Under the pieces are notes generated by a model, which was given only the letters and a program-made list of their open reading frames with translations, did no database searches and was not told where the DNA came from. The translations under genes and the position numbers were made by a program. DNA of 64,000 nucleotides from Streptomyces sp. CB01249 (GTDB taxonomy: Bacteria > Actinomycetota > Actinomycetes > Streptomycetales > Streptomycetaceae). Shown here piece after piece: positions 54,686 to 63,881 of this stretch (positions are counted from its first letter, which is position 1; each line of letters opens with the position of its first letter). The stretch is taken from the NCBI RefSeq assembly GCF_001905735.1, contig NZ_LISW01000009.1:431263-495262 (forward strand), given 5' to 3'.

Positions 54686-54988
54686 GACGCCCTCCCCGGG
54701 TTGTCCAACAGGCGCGCCCAGGCTAGCCGTTTCGCGATGAAACACCAGGTCAGAGCCATGACGGAAAGGCCGCAGACAGCCGCTCACGCACCTGCCGCGC
54801 ACCCGCCGCAACCGCGGCATCCAAACCCTCGGCAGACTGCGCCGACCGGCCCGCCGAGGGCGGGGATGACGCCTTTCTCCGCGGAGCCGCAGCGCCGTTT
54901 TCATCCGGACGACACGAGAACGCCGCCGGGCCGGAGGCGGCGCGAGGCCGTTCCGGCCCGGCGGCGTCCGCCGGGCAGTGCCGTGTGC
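54686..54988. other. intergenic gap with MFS terminator
   Basis: A 303-base gap between the GyrB-like gene and the MFS gene, both leftward. It carries the hairpin at 54921-54966 and the promoter and ribosome site of the GyrB-like gene. I see no further gene; the frame open upstream of GTG 54685 encodes mostly Arg and Pro and looks non-coding. Confidence 0.5.
54921..54966 (-). terminator. terminator after MFS gene
   Basis: Perfect 15-base arms CGCCGCCGGGCCGGA (54921-54935) and TCCGGCCCGGCGGCG (54952-54966) around a 16-base loop, starting 23 bases past the MFS stop. Confidence 0.8.
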
Positions 54989-56479
54989 TCAGTGGCCGAC
55001 CATCGCGGTCGGGTCCGCCGCCTTGACCTTCCTGCGGGGCAGCAGCAGGGCGGGGACGAGGCAGACCGCGATGAGGATGGCCGCCACCAGGAACACCGAG
55101 GCGAACGCGTCGCCCATCTGGTCCTTGATGCCGGCCGGGGTCCTCGCGGTGATGTCCTTGAGGCCGTTGGTGAGGAGCACCGAGAACAGGGCGGTGCCGA
55201 TGGAGGCGGCGACCTGCTGGACGATGTTCATCAGGGTCGAGCCACGGGCGACCGTGTGCTCCCTCAGGGTGGCCAGCGCCGAGGCCATGATCGGCATCAT
55301 CGAGGCACCCATGCCGAGGCCCATGATGAAGAGCGCGGTGATGATGTACGCGTAGGACGTGTCGGCGGTGAGCTGCGTGAACATGCCCATGCCGACGGTG
55401 ATGACCACGATGCCGGTGATCACGATCTTGCCGGGGCCGATGCGGTCGGCGAGCATGCCGGCGATCGGCATGGTGATCATCGCGCCGATGCCCTGCGGGG
55501 CGAGCAGCACGCCCGAGTCGAGCGCCGACTCCCCGCGCACCTGCTGGAAGTAGAGCGGGAACAGCAGGCTGGCGCCGAAGAACGCCATGGCGAACAGCGA
55601 CATGGCGATCACCGCGACGCTCAGGTCACGGTTCTGGAAGAGCCGCAGATCGATGAGCGGGTGGATGTTGGCGGGCCGCAGCGCCCACGGTACGAACGCG
55701 GCGACGAGCACCAGACCGATGATCGCGGGTATGAGCACCTTGGCGGCCCAGACGGTGCCGGTCTCCGGGATGGAGGAGACGCCGTACAGGAAGGACGCGA
55801 GGCCGGGCGAGAGCAGCAGCACGCCCACCCAGTCGAAGGTCTCGGACGGCTCCACGTTGTCCTTGGGCAGCACCAGCGCCGCGTACACGAGCGCGATCGC
55901 GCCGATCGGCAGGTTGATCAGGAAGATCCAGTGCCAGGAGGCGATGTCGATCAGCCAACCGCCCAGAATGGGGCCGAAGATGGGGCCGAGGAGCATCGGA
56001 ATGCCGAGCACGGCCATCACCCGGCCGACCCGCTCGGGGCCGGCCGCACGCGTCAGAATCGTCATACCGAGCGGCATCAGCATGCCGCCGCCCAGGCCCT
56101 GGATCACCCGGAAGGCGACCAGCATCTCCAGCGAGTTAGCCGCGGCACACAGCGCCGACCCGGCCGCGAACAGCGCGACCGCGAGCAGATAGAGACGTTT
56201 TGTCCCGAACCTGTCCGCTGCCCAGCCGGTGAGCGGGATGACGCTCGCCAGGGCCAGCGTGTAGCCGGTCATCGTCCAGGCGACCTGGGCCGAGGTGGCC
56301 GCGAACTCCTTCTGGAACGTCTGCAGTCCGACCGAGACCACGGTGATGTCCAGGATCGACATGATCCCGCCGAGCACGACCACTCCGGCCACGAGGAGGA
56401 CCTTGCTGTCCAGCTTGTCGCTGGAGGCACCACCACCTCCCCCCGGAGGGCTCGATTCATTCTTCTGCAACGTGGTCAT
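54989..56479 (-). CDS. MFS multidrug exporter (DHA2, EmrB/QacA type)
   Basis: A 496-residue transporter with about 14 membrane spans. It shows GGIMSILDITVVSVGLQTF in span 1, AADRFGTKRLYLLAVALF (motif A) and RVIQGLGGGMLMPLGMTILT (motif C). It diverges from a TetR gene, the standard arrangement for inducible drug efflux. It is related to, but clearly different from, the siderophore-operon MFS protein at 31195-32595. No iron box is present, so it is probably unrelated to iron. Confidence 0.92.
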   Translation of the reverse strand: MTTLQKNESSPPGGGGGASSDKLDSKVLLVAGVVVLGGIMSILDITVVSVGLQTFQKEFAATSAQVAWTMTGYTLALASVIPLTGWAADRFGTKRLYLLAVALFAAGSALCAAANSLEMLVAFRVIQGLGGGMLMPLGMTILTRAAGPERVGRVMAVLGIPMLLGPIFGPILGGWLIDIASWHWIFLINLPIGAIALVYAALVLPKDNVEPSETFDWVGVLLLSPGLASFLYGVSSIPETGTVWAAKVLIPAIIGLVLVAAFVPWALRPANIHPLIDLRLFQNRDLSVAVIAMSLFAMAFFGASLLFPLYFQQVRGESALDSGVLLAPQGIGAMITMPIAGMLADRIGPGKIVITGIVVITVGMGMFTQLTADTSYAYIITALFIMGLGMGASMMPIMASALATLREHTVARGSTLMNIVQQVAASIGTALFSVLLTNGLKDITARTPAGIKDQMGDAFASVFLVAAILIAVCLVPALLLPRRKVKAADPTAMVGH

Positions 56480-56723
56480 GACTCACCTTTCGGAGAAGCT
56501 GCGGGGCCACCCGGGGCCCGCTCGATCTGTCCACCCCCCGCGACCTCCGGCTGGTGGCAACGGTGCGCTCCGGCGGGCATGAATACGGAATCCGCCCTTC
56601 CATCGGGCGGTCGGAGCTCCACCGGGGCACGGTCCACGACGGACGACTCACCGGGCGGGATTCATGCGATCCGTTGTGGAACATGAATGTACCAGCGCCG
56701 GTAGGCCAGTATCTTTTGGATTG
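56480..56723. promoter_or_regulatory. divergent MFS/TetR promoter region with operator-like repeat
   Basis: The near-perfect inverted repeat GGAACATGAATGTACC at 56678-56693 (six of seven arm positions pair) lies 30 bases before the TetR start and is the best operator candidate. No iron box is seen. Confidence 0.5.
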
Positions 56724-57332
56724 ATGACAAGAAACGTGCACCTTCGCGATCGCGTCGCGGTCGCGATCCTCGACGCCGCAGCGATGCTGCTCGCCCGGCG
56801 GGGCGAGAGCGTCAGCATGGCGGACGTCGCGGCGGCCGCCGGCGTGGGCCGCACCACTCTGTACCGCCACTTCCCCAGCCGCGAGACCCTGCTGGACGCC
56901 CTGTCCCAGGAAGCGTGCGCCGAACTGATCGGCAAGCTGGCGGACGCGGGGCTCGACCGCGTGACCGTGCCCGAGGGCGTGGCGCGGGTCAGCCGGATCG
57001 CGATGAGCCAGGCCGCCAAGTACCAGGCCCTGATGTGCATCCACGGCAAGCCCGCCATGCCCGACGAGACAGCCCGCCGCCTCATGGAACCCCTCACCGC
57101 CCTGTTCGTACGCGGCTCCGCCGACGGCACCTGGCGCACGGACCTCGGCCCCGACACCCTCCTCGACCTCTACAGCGCCCTCCTCCAGGGCGCCCTGGGC
57201 CAGGCCCTGCACGCCAAACTGGGCGTGGAACCCGCTGCCGCCGCCGTCACCTCGGTCTTCATGCACGGCGCGGGCACACGGCGCCCGGCGAACGAGAACC
57301 TGGTGAACAGCCCGTCCACGGCGGGGTTCTGA
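56724..57332 (+). CDS. TetR-family transcriptional regulator
   Basis: A 202-residue regulator. The helix-turn-helix domain reads AILDAAAMLLARRGESVSMADVAAAAGVGRTTLYRHFPSRETLLDAL, and the C-terminal half is the ligand domain. It probably represses the divergent MFS exporter. ATG 56724 was chosen because the protein then begins a few residues before the first helix; no clear ribosome site precedes it. Confidence 0.9.
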   Translation: MTRNVHLRDRVAVAILDAAAMLLARRGESVSMADVAAAAGVGRTTLYRHFPSRETLLDALSQEACAELIGKLADAGLDRVTVPEGVARVSRIAMSQAAKYQALMCIHGKPAMPDETARRLMEPLTALFVRGSADGTWRTDLGPDTLLDLYSALLQGALGQALHAKLGVEPAAAAVTSVFMHGAGTRRPANENLVNSPSTAGF

Positions 57333-57337
57333 GGCGC

Positions 57338-58822
57338 TCAGCCGACCGCCGCGCTCCAGCCCTGCTCCGTGGCCACGTACAACGCGCCCTGGTGCAGGTC
57401 GAGGCTGCTGGGACCGGTGGCCTTCCCGGTACGGGCGAGCTCGCCGGGCCCCTGGAACGCGGTCACGGCGAGGCGGAAGGCGTGGGGCTCGGCGCAGCTC
57501 AGAGTGCGCAGGCGCCACGGCGCACCGGGCTCCGCCGGAAGAGCCAGTTGGAGCTGGGCCTCGGCGGGATGCTCCGTGCGGTAGCCGGCGCGGGCGGCCG
57601 TCCAGGCGGCCATGACGAGAGCGGCGCTGCGGGGCGGTTCCGGGCGCCGAGTCGCTTCGGTGAGCGGGGAGGGCGCGCCTACGCGGTCCTCACCGGCCCC
57701 GATGAGGTCGTCGCGACCCGCGCCGGACCTGAGGATGTGCGCGAACATGCGGGCGAGGACCGGGCCGCCCCGGTCGGCCCAGGCGCGGATCAGGTCCCGG
57801 AAGGCCGCCTCACGGTCGGCGCGCGGCGCGGAGCCGGCGGCGACGATCGCGGCCCCCGCCCCTTCGAAGACCCGGCACAGGTCGCGTACGGGCACCCGGT
57901 CGGCATGGCCGGGATACCGCACCGTGCGGATCTCCCACATCACGTGCCGCAGCAGCACGGCGGCGGCATGCGCGTCGGGCCCCAGCTCCCCGTCCTGCGG
58001 TGGCGGGTCGGGCCGGTCCGAGCGTTGACCCCGGGGCGGCGTCACGGCGTCGGCGCGTCGGCCGGCGGCGGAGCGGTGCCATGAACGGTCGTCGCACCAG
58101 TACTCGGCGACGTCGGCTCGAAGGCGGCCACCCGCCCCCACGGACACGGCGATCCCGTCGGCCCGTGGGTCCAGGACCGCGCCCCGCAGGTCCGACAGGT
58201 CGAAGGTGGCCTCGGTGACGCGGTCCAGCGCGATGTTCAGCAAGGCGGGGTCCGCGGCCCCGCCCTCCTCGACGGCGAACCTCCGGGGAACGGCCAGCTG
58301 CAGCAGGGCGGTCAGGTCCCGGCCGGCGCGTTCCACTCGCAGATGGCTCACCTCGGCCGCCGACAGGTCGTAGTCGGGGAGCAGTTCCTCCACACACTCC
58401 CGGGTCACCGGCCGGGGCAGGGGCGCCATGACGTGTCCGCGATAGTCCCGGCCCGGGACGTACGGCGCGGCCGGGGAGAGCAGTGGGCCGATGTCGTACC
58501 CGGCGAGGGCGGCCTGCTCCGTCATCCACCCGCGGCGGCGCTCGCTGATCCCGGCCATCCATGTCAGGGCGGCCAGCGCCCGCCGTTCACGCTTGTGCGC
58601 ATGGGCCGAATGCGCGGCCCTGAACAGCGGGAAGAGGTTGTTGTCCCATACGTCGGAGGCCGCCCGGATCGCTTCCCGGTCGTACCAGCGGGCATCCGCC
58701 GCTGCCTCGGCAATCCGGACCACCGAGCGGTCCAGGAGCGCCGCCAGTACGGCCATGGCCGGGGCGGCGTTGACCCCTTCGGGGGAAACGCCGGACGGCT
58801 GCGGGGCGGCAGGGGGTGTCAT
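57338..58822 (-). CDS. hypothetical protein, 494 residues
   Basis: A large soluble protein I do not recognise. The N-terminal third is alpha-helical and Arg/Ala rich (WYDREAIRAASDVWDNNLFPLFRAAHSAHAHKRERRALAALTWM in two parts). A second segment around residues 140-260 has alternating beta-like stretches. A polar, Pro-rich linker follows near residue 290, then a helical region and a C-terminal beta-rich part (RTLSCAEPHAFRLAVTAF). No signal peptide, membrane span or catalytic motif is visible. ATG 58822 is the first plausible start; frames open further upstream overlap the MHS transporter gene and are not coding. It is convergent with the TetR gene, five bases between stops. Confidence 0.6.
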   Translation of the reverse strand: MTPPAAPQPSGVSPEGVNAAPAMAVLAALLDRSVVRIAEAAADARWYDREAIRAASDVWDNNLFPLFRAAHSAHAHKRERRALAALTWMAGISERRRGWMTEQAALAGYDIGPLLSPAAPYVPGRDYRGHVMAPLPRPVTRECVEELLPDYDLSAAEVSHLRVERAGRDLTALLQLAVPRRFAVEEGGAADPALLNIALDRVTEATFDLSDLRGAVLDPRADGIAVSVGAGGRLRADVAEYWCDDRSWHRSAAGRRADAVTPPRGQRSDRPDPPPQDGELGPDAHAAAVLLRHVMWEIRTVRYPGHADRVPVRDLCRVFEGAGAAIVAAGSAPRADREAAFRDLIRAWADRGGPVLARMFAHILRSGAGRDDLIGAGEDRVGAPSPLTEATRRPEPPRSAALVMAAWTAARAGYRTEHPAEAQLQLALPAEPGAPWRLRTLSCAEPHAFRLAVTAFQGPGELARTGKATGPSSLDLHQGALYVATEQGWSAAVG

Positions 58823-59002
58823 GCCCGGGATCGTCGCACGAACCGGGCCGTGCCATCCGGCTGCGTACGCCCCAGTTCCATGGTGCCCCCGCGCACACCC
58901 CCGCCGAGAACTGTGGTGTCCCGCCACATACGCCCCTGACCTGCCCCTTCCTACGGTGTGGCGACACGTCCCCCGTCCCCCGACCGCCCGGAAGTGGTAC
59001 CC

Positions 59003-60394
59003 ATGGCCGACGCAGCATCCGCTCCCCCACCGCCCTCGCACCTGCGGCGCATCGTCGCCGCCAGCCTCATCGGCACGACCATCGAGTGGTACGACTTCTT
59101 CCTCTACGGGTCGGCGGCCGCGCTGGTCTTCAACAAGCTGTTCTTCCCGGACTCCGAACCGCTCGTCGGGACGCTGCTGTCCTTCCTGACGTACGCGGTC
59201 GGCTTCGCCGCACGGCCCATCGGGGCGTTGGTGTTCGGCCACTACGGCGACCGGCTCGGGCGCAAGAAGCTGCTGGTGCTGAGCCTGCTGATGATGGGCG
59301 GGGCCACCTTCGCGATCGGGCTGCTGCCGACGCACGCGACCGTCGGCGTGGCCGCGCCCGTGCTGCTCACCCTGCTCCGGCTGGTGCAGGGGTTCGCGCT
59401 CGGCGGTGAGTGGGGCGGGGCCGTCCTGCTGGTGTCGGAGCACGGGGACGCGAAGCGGCGCGGGTTCTGGGCGTCGTGGCCGCAGACCGGTGCGCCGGCC
59501 GGTCAGTTGCTGGCCACCGGGGTGCTCTCCGCGCTCACCGCGCTGACCTCGGACGCGGCGTTCGAGTCGTGGGGGTGGCGCATACCGTTCCTGCTGTCCG
59601 GGGTGCTCGTGATCATCGGTCTGTGGATTCGTCTCTCTGTCGACGAATCGCCTCTGTTCAAGGAGGCCCTGGCCCGCGCCGACGAGCGGAAGGCCGCTTC
59701 CGGGGGCGCCGAGAAGATGCCCGTCGTGGCCGTGCTGCGGCACCACTGGCGCGATGTGCTGGTCGCCATGGGGGCGCGGATGGCGGAGAACATCAGCTAT
59801 TACGTGATCACCGCGTTCATCCTCGTCTACGCGACGACCGCGGCGGACCTGAGCAAGCAGACGGCGCTCAACGCCGTGCTCATCGCGTCGGCCTTCCACT
59901 TCGCCGTGATCCCGCTGTGGGGCGCGCTCTCCGACCGGGTGGGGCGCAAGCCCGTCTATCTGGTGGGCGCGGCCGGCGTGGGCCTGTGGATGTTCCCGTT
60001 CTTCGCGCTGATCGACACCCGGAGCTTCGGGAACCTGCTGCTGGCCGTCACGGTCGGGCTGTTCTTCCACGGGGCGATGTACGCACCGCAGGCGGCGTTC
60101 TTCTCGGAGCTGTTCGCGACCCGGATGCGCTACTCGGGCGCGTCGATCGGCGCGCAGTTCTCGTCCGTCGCGGCGGGCGCGCCCGCACCGCTCATCGCCA
60201 CGGCCCTGCTCGCCGACTACGACAGCTCGACACCCATCGCCCTGTACGTGATAGCCGCCGCGCTCCTCACGGTGCTGGCCCTGGTCTGCGCCAAGGAGAC
60301 CCGCCACCGGGACCTCGCGGAGGTCGGACCCGGGTCCGCCTCGGGGTCGGGGGCGGAGGCCGAGGCGCCCCGGGACGCCGCGCGCACCGTCTGA
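59003..60394 (+). CDS. MHS-family metabolite:proton symporter (MFS)
   Basis: A 463-residue, 12-span MFS transporter. The start IVAASLIGTTIEWYDFFLYGSAAAL and the loop GHYGDRLGRKKLLVLSLLMMGGATF are characteristic of the MHS group, whose members include the ShiA shikimate and ProP osmolyte carriers. RLVQGFALGGEWGGAVLLVSEH is the conserved fourth-fifth span segment. The substrate, probably an organic acid or zwitterion, cannot be read. A strong terminator follows. The 180-base gap before it carries the promoter for this gene and the divergent hypothetical. Confidence 0.9.
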   Translation: MADAASAPPPPSHLRRIVAASLIGTTIEWYDFFLYGSAAALVFNKLFFPDSEPLVGTLLSFLTYAVGFAARPIGALVFGHYGDRLGRKKLLVLSLLMMGGATFAIGLLPTHATVGVAAPVLLTLLRLVQGFALGGEWGGAVLLVSEHGDAKRRGFWASWPQTGAPAGQLLATGVLSALTALTSDAAFESWGWRIPFLLSGVLVIIGLWIRLSVDESPLFKEALARADERKAASGGAEKMPVVAVLRHHWRDVLVAMGARMAENISYYVITAFILVYATTAADLSKQTALNAVLIASAFHFAVIPLWGALSDRVGRKPVYLVGAAGVGLWMFPFFALIDTRSFGNLLLAVTVGLFFHGAMYAPQAAFFSELFATRMRYSGASIGAQFSSVAAGAPAPLIATALLADYDSSTPIALYVIAAALLTVLALVCAKETRHRDLAEVGPGSASGSGAEAEAPRDAARTV

Positions 60395-60412
60395 TCCGGG
60401 CTCCGGAAAGCA

Positions 60413-60441
60413 CGGGAGCCGGGCGGTCCGCCCGGCTCCCG
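60413..60441 (+). terminator. terminator after MHS transporter
   Basis: Arms of 14 bases, CGGGAGCCGGGCGG (60413-60426) and CCGCCCGGCTCCCG (60428-60441), pair perfectly around a single T. It lies between the convergent transporter and NUDIX genes and can serve both. Confidence 0.82.
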
Positions 60442-60466
60442 CTTCATGTCTGCTCCCGCTCCGTGT

Positions 60467-60949
60467 CTACTCCTGCGGGGCGGTGGACTCGAACCAGGTG
60501 GGTCCGTCGGTCAGCGCCTGCTTGATCCGCAGCAGTGCGAACTCGGCCAGGTCGGGCAGCGCGTCCACGGGGAACCAGCCGACCTCCAGCGACTCGTCGT
60601 CGTTGACCCGGGCCGTGCCGCCGGTGGCGCGGCAGCGGAAGGTGATGTCGAGGAACTGGCAGCGGTCGCCGTTCTCGTACTGGATGGGCGGCAGCGCCTG
60701 GGTGAGGACGACCCGCTCCGCCACGCAGCGCACGGCGGTCTCCTCGTACACCTCGCGCTCCGCCGTCGTCGCGGGCTGTTCGCCCGGCTCGGAGATGCCG
60801 CCGATCACGGACCACTCGCCGGTGTCGGCACGGCGGCCGAGGAGCACTCTGCCCTCGGCGTCGAAGACGACGGCGGTGACACCGGGCAGCAGGAGCAGCT
60901 GCTGCCCGGCGGTGGCACGGATCTCGCGGATGAAGTCAGGAATGGCCAT
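60467..60949 (-). CDS. NUDIX hydrolase
   Basis: A 160-residue NUDIX protein. The Nudix box is complete except for its final glycine: GISEPGEQPATTAEREVYEETAV, where the usual Gly before the last hydrophobic residue is Ala; the metal-binding REVYEE core is intact. It would hydrolyse a nucleoside diphosphate linked to another group; the substrate is unknown. Upstream of it lies the Lnt gene on the same strand, 29 bases away. Confidence 0.9.
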   Translation of the reverse strand: MAIPDFIREIRATAGQQLLLLPGVTAVVFDAEGRVLLGRRADTGEWSVIGGISEPGEQPATTAEREVYEETAVRCVAERVVLTQALPPIQYENGDRCQFLDITFRCRATGGTARVNDDESLEVGWFPVDALPDLAEFALLRIKQALTDGPTWFESTAPQE

Positions 60950-60978
60950 GCGACGACCCTACGTGGCGGGCCGTCCGT

Positions 60979-62574
60979 TCAGCCGGCCCGTCGTGCGCGC
61001 ACCGCCAGGGCGCCCGCCCAGCCGAGCGCGCCGAGCGCGAGCAGGACCAGGATGCCCTCGGGCAGCGGTCCCATCCGGGTCGCCGGGGTCAGCGAGGAGC
61101 GCAGCGGCACCTCGTCCACCAGGGCGTCCGGGGTAAACATCTTCGTCTTCTCGGCCACCGTGCCGTCCGGGCGGATGATGGCGCTGACGCCGCTGGTGAC
61201 GGGGACGACGACGGCCCGGCTGTGCTCGACCGCGCGCACCCGGGACATCGCGAGCTGCTGGTACGTCATCTCGCTGCGGCCGAAGGTGGCGTTGTTGCTA
61301 GGGACGGCGATCAGCTGGGCGCCGTGCTCGACCGTGTCGCGTACGGCGTCGTCGAACGCGGCCTCGTAGCAGGTGACCAGACCGGTGTAGGTGCCCCCGA
61401 GGTCGAAGACGCCGACCTTCTTGCCGGGGCCGAAGTCGCGCTGCACCCGGTCGACGTCCGAGCTGAAGATGCGGACGAAGGAGCGCATCGGCATGTACTC
61501 GCCGAATGGCTGGATGTGCCGCTTGTCGTACGTGGCGACGGGGCCCTTGTCCGGTTCCCACTGGATCAGGGTGTTGCGCAGGGGGCCGCTGTCGGGCTCG
61601 ACCACCGCGCCGATGACGGTCGGCGCCCCGATGGCCTTCACGGCGTCGTCGATGACGATCCGCGCGTCCGGGTTGCGGTACGGGTCGAGGTCGGAGGAGT
61701 TCTCCGGCCACAGGACGAGGTCCGGCTGCGGGACCTTGCCGGCCTTCACGTCCCGGGCCAGCTGCTCCGTACGCTTCGCGTGGTTGTCCAGGACCGCGCG
61801 GCGCTGGGCGTTGAAGTCGAGGCCGAGGCGGGGCACGTTGCCCTGGATCGCGGCTACGGTCGCGGTGCCGTCCTCGGCGGAGTCGTCCACGAGCGGCAGC
61901 GACGCGAAGGCCGCCGCCACGGGGACGAGGACGGCCGCCGCGGCCACGGCGGCCGCTCCTCGCCGGAGCTCACCGGCGGACCGGTAGTGGGCGAAGCGGC
62001 GCACCGCCTCGAAGAGTCCGAAGCCGCAGAGCACCACGGCGAAGGAGAGCAGCGGGGTGCCGCCGAGCGCGGCGAGCGGCAGGAAGACGCTGTCCGCCTG
62101 GCCGAAGGCGATCTTGCCCCAGGGGAAGCCGCCGAACGGAACCCGGGCGCGGACCGCCTCGTCCAGCGTCCAGACCGCGGCCGCCCACAACGGTCCGCCG
62201 GGGAGCCGGGAGACGGCGGAGATGCCGATGCAGCCGACCGCGACGAACAGCGCCTCGGCGGCGGCGAGGGCCAGCCACGGCACCGGGCCGACCTCCTCGC
62301 CGGTCCAGTGCAGCAGGGGCAGCATGAAGCCGAGCCCGGCCAGCAGCCCGAGCCCGAACGCGGCGCGGGCCCGGCGCTCGAACAGCACCCAGCCGAGCAG
62401 GGCGAAACCGGGCAGAACCAGCCACCACAGGGGCCGGGGAGGGAAGCTGAGGTACAGCATCACGCCGGAGAGGACGGCGGCCCCGGGCCGCACGAGGCGC
62501 TGGGGCAGCCCGCCTGCGCGAGAGGCGGGGGCGGGGCTCTGCGGTTCGCCGACCTGGGCGATGGTGGTGCTCAC
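60979..62574 (-). CDS. lnt: apolipoprotein N-acyltransferase
   Basis: A 531-residue membrane enzyme that adds the third acyl chain to lipoproteins. Several spans (about residues 30-230) precede a periplasmic nitrilase domain. The catalytic set is visible: Glu in LVLWPENSSDLDP, Lys in YDKRHIQPFGEYMP and Cys in LVTCYEAAFDDAV. Streptomyces encode Lnt homologues despite being monoderm. The GTG at 62574 is the likeliest start; longer frames upstream encode Arg-rich sequence. It would modify lipoproteins such as the siderophore-binding proteins here, but that is general, not specific. Confidence 0.92.
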   Translation of the reverse strand: MSTTIAQVGEPQSPAPASRAGGLPQRLVRPGAAVLSGVMLYLSFPPRPLWWLVLPGFALLGWVLFERRARAAFGLGLLAGLGFMLPLLHWTGEEVGPVPWLALAAAEALFVAVGCIGISAVSRLPGGPLWAAAVWTLDEAVRARVPFGGFPWGKIAFGQADSVFLPLAALGGTPLLSFAVVLCGFGLFEAVRRFAHYRSAGELRRGAAAVAAAAVLVPVAAAFASLPLVDDSAEDGTATVAAIQGNVPRLGLDFNAQRRAVLDNHAKRTEQLARDVKAGKVPQPDLVLWPENSSDLDPYRNPDARIVIDDAVKAIGAPTVIGAVVEPDSGPLRNTLIQWEPDKGPVATYDKRHIQPFGEYMPMRSFVRIFSSDVDRVQRDFGPGKKVGVFDLGGTYTGLVTCYEAAFDDAVRDTVEHGAQLIAVPSNNATFGRSEMTYQQLAMSRVRAVEHSRAVVVPVTSGVSAIIRPDGTVAEKTKMFTPDALVDEVPLRSSLTPATRMGPLPEGILVLLALGALGWAGALAVRARRAG

Positions 62575-62768
62575 CCGGCGGAGTCTACGGTGACGGCCGG
62601 GCCACGCGGGAGCCCCGTCCCGATGGCGGAATCCCGACCACCGCATCATTTCTCCGCATCTTCCGCCCGTATGACCGATGCGGCCGTTAACCTGTGCGCC
62701 AGTCCCCCGCCGACGGGCCGGCTCCGGCCCTCGCGTACGGGACGGTCACAGGCCGGGGGACGGACGTG

Positions 62769-63881
62769 ATGGCTGAATCTGTGGGGCGGGGGCCCGAGCG
62801 GGGGAGCGCCTCCGACGCCGTCGGCGCGCTGATCCTCGCCGCCTGCGCGGTCTGGGCGCTGATCAGCGCGGCGGGGCGGGAGACCCGGCCCGAAGGGGTG
62901 CTGCTCGCCCTGCTCGCCGTCGCGGCGGGCTTCGCCTGCGGGCGCATCTGCGGCACGCTGCTGCCGGTGGCGACCGCCGCGGGCGCCGCGCTGGCGGCCC
63001 TGCTCCTGGCCCTTGTCTGGCGGCACGGCATGCCCGGTGCGACGGCCACCGCTGACCACGCGCCGGGGCAGACCGGGGGCGCGGCCGCGCTGCTGGTCCT
63101 GGCCGCCGGGGCGGCGTGCTGCGCGGCGGCGGGGGCCGGGAGCCGGGGAGCCCGTACGGCGCTGCGGCTGCTGGCGCTGGGCACCGCCGGGGCCTCGTTC
63201 GCGCTGGGCTCGGTGGCCGGGTCTGCGGCGGCGCTCGGGGTGCTGGTGTGTTCGCTGGCCGCCGTCCGGACGCGGCGCCGGCTGCTGGGGCTCGGCGGCC
63301 TCGCGCTGGTGGCGGTGCTGGTCGTCGGGACCTCGTGGGCGCTGGCCGAGGAGGTGCTGCCCGAGGGGCTCACGGTCTCGCTGGAGGGGCAGCTCACCCG
63401 CAACCGGGTCGAGTTGTGGCAGGACGCCGCGCGGTTGGCGGAGGAGCATCCGGTGCTCGGGATCGGTCCCGGCCGGTTCGCCGAGCTGAGCCCGACCGCG
63501 CAGCAGAGCCTCGGTTCGGACGGGAAACCGCATTCGGCTCCGTGGCAGCAGGCCGCCGAGCAGGGGGTCGTGGGGGTGGTGCTGCTGGGCGCCGCGTTCG
63601 GCTGGCTGCTGTACGCGCTGTGGCGCTCGCCCCGGTCCACGGCGGTGGTCCTGGCGGCGGGGGCCACGCTCACGGCGCTGGCCGTGCTGGCGAGCGTGGG
63701 CAACGCGCTGAGCTTCACCCCGGTGACGGCAGGCGCGGGGCTGCTGGCCGGGCTGGCGTCGGCCAGGCGGCCGATCGGCGCGGGCGAGCCGTGCGGGCCG
63801 GACGGGGAGGACGGCGAGGAGGACGGGGTCAGGCCCCGGCCGGGAAGCCCGAGGACGGCAGGTGCAGCCGGGCCCGGATGA
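62769..63881 (+). CDS. multi-span membrane protein with O-antigen ligase-like segment
   Basis: A 370-residue protein with about eight to ten hydrophobic spans. Between spans, NRVELWQDAARLAEEHPVLGIGPGRFAEL followed by HSAPWQQAAEQGVVGVVLL matches the Wzy/RfaL ligase pattern (R...W..A..M...P..G.G, then H....Q...E.G..G). It may join or polymerise a glycan, though the chain is short for the family. ATG 62769 follows a GGGGGACGG ribosome site. Its tail is polar and overlaps the end of a convergent gene by 53 bases. Confidence 0.65.
   Translation: MAESVGRGPERGSASDAVGALILAACAVWALISAAGRETRPEGVLLALLAVAAGFACGRICGTLLPVATAAGAALAALLLALVWRHGMPGATATADHAPGQTGGAAALLVLAAGAACCAAAGAGSRGARTALRLLALGTAGASFALGSVAGSAAALGVLVCSLAAVRTRRRLLGLGGLALVAVLVVGTSWALAEEVLPEGLTVSLEGQLTRNRVELWQDAARLAEEHPVLGIGPGRFAELSPTAQQSLGSDGKPHSAPWQQAAEQGVVGVVLLGAAFGWLLYALWRSPRSTAVVLAAGATLTALAVLASVGNALSFTPVTAGAGLLAGLASARRPIGAGEPCGPDGEDGEEDGVRPRPGSPRTAGAAGPG

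Noticed and set aside
54989..56479. A second siderophore exporter
   Set aside because: It has no iron box and is paired with a divergent TetR gene across an operator-like repeat, the usual drug-efflux layout.
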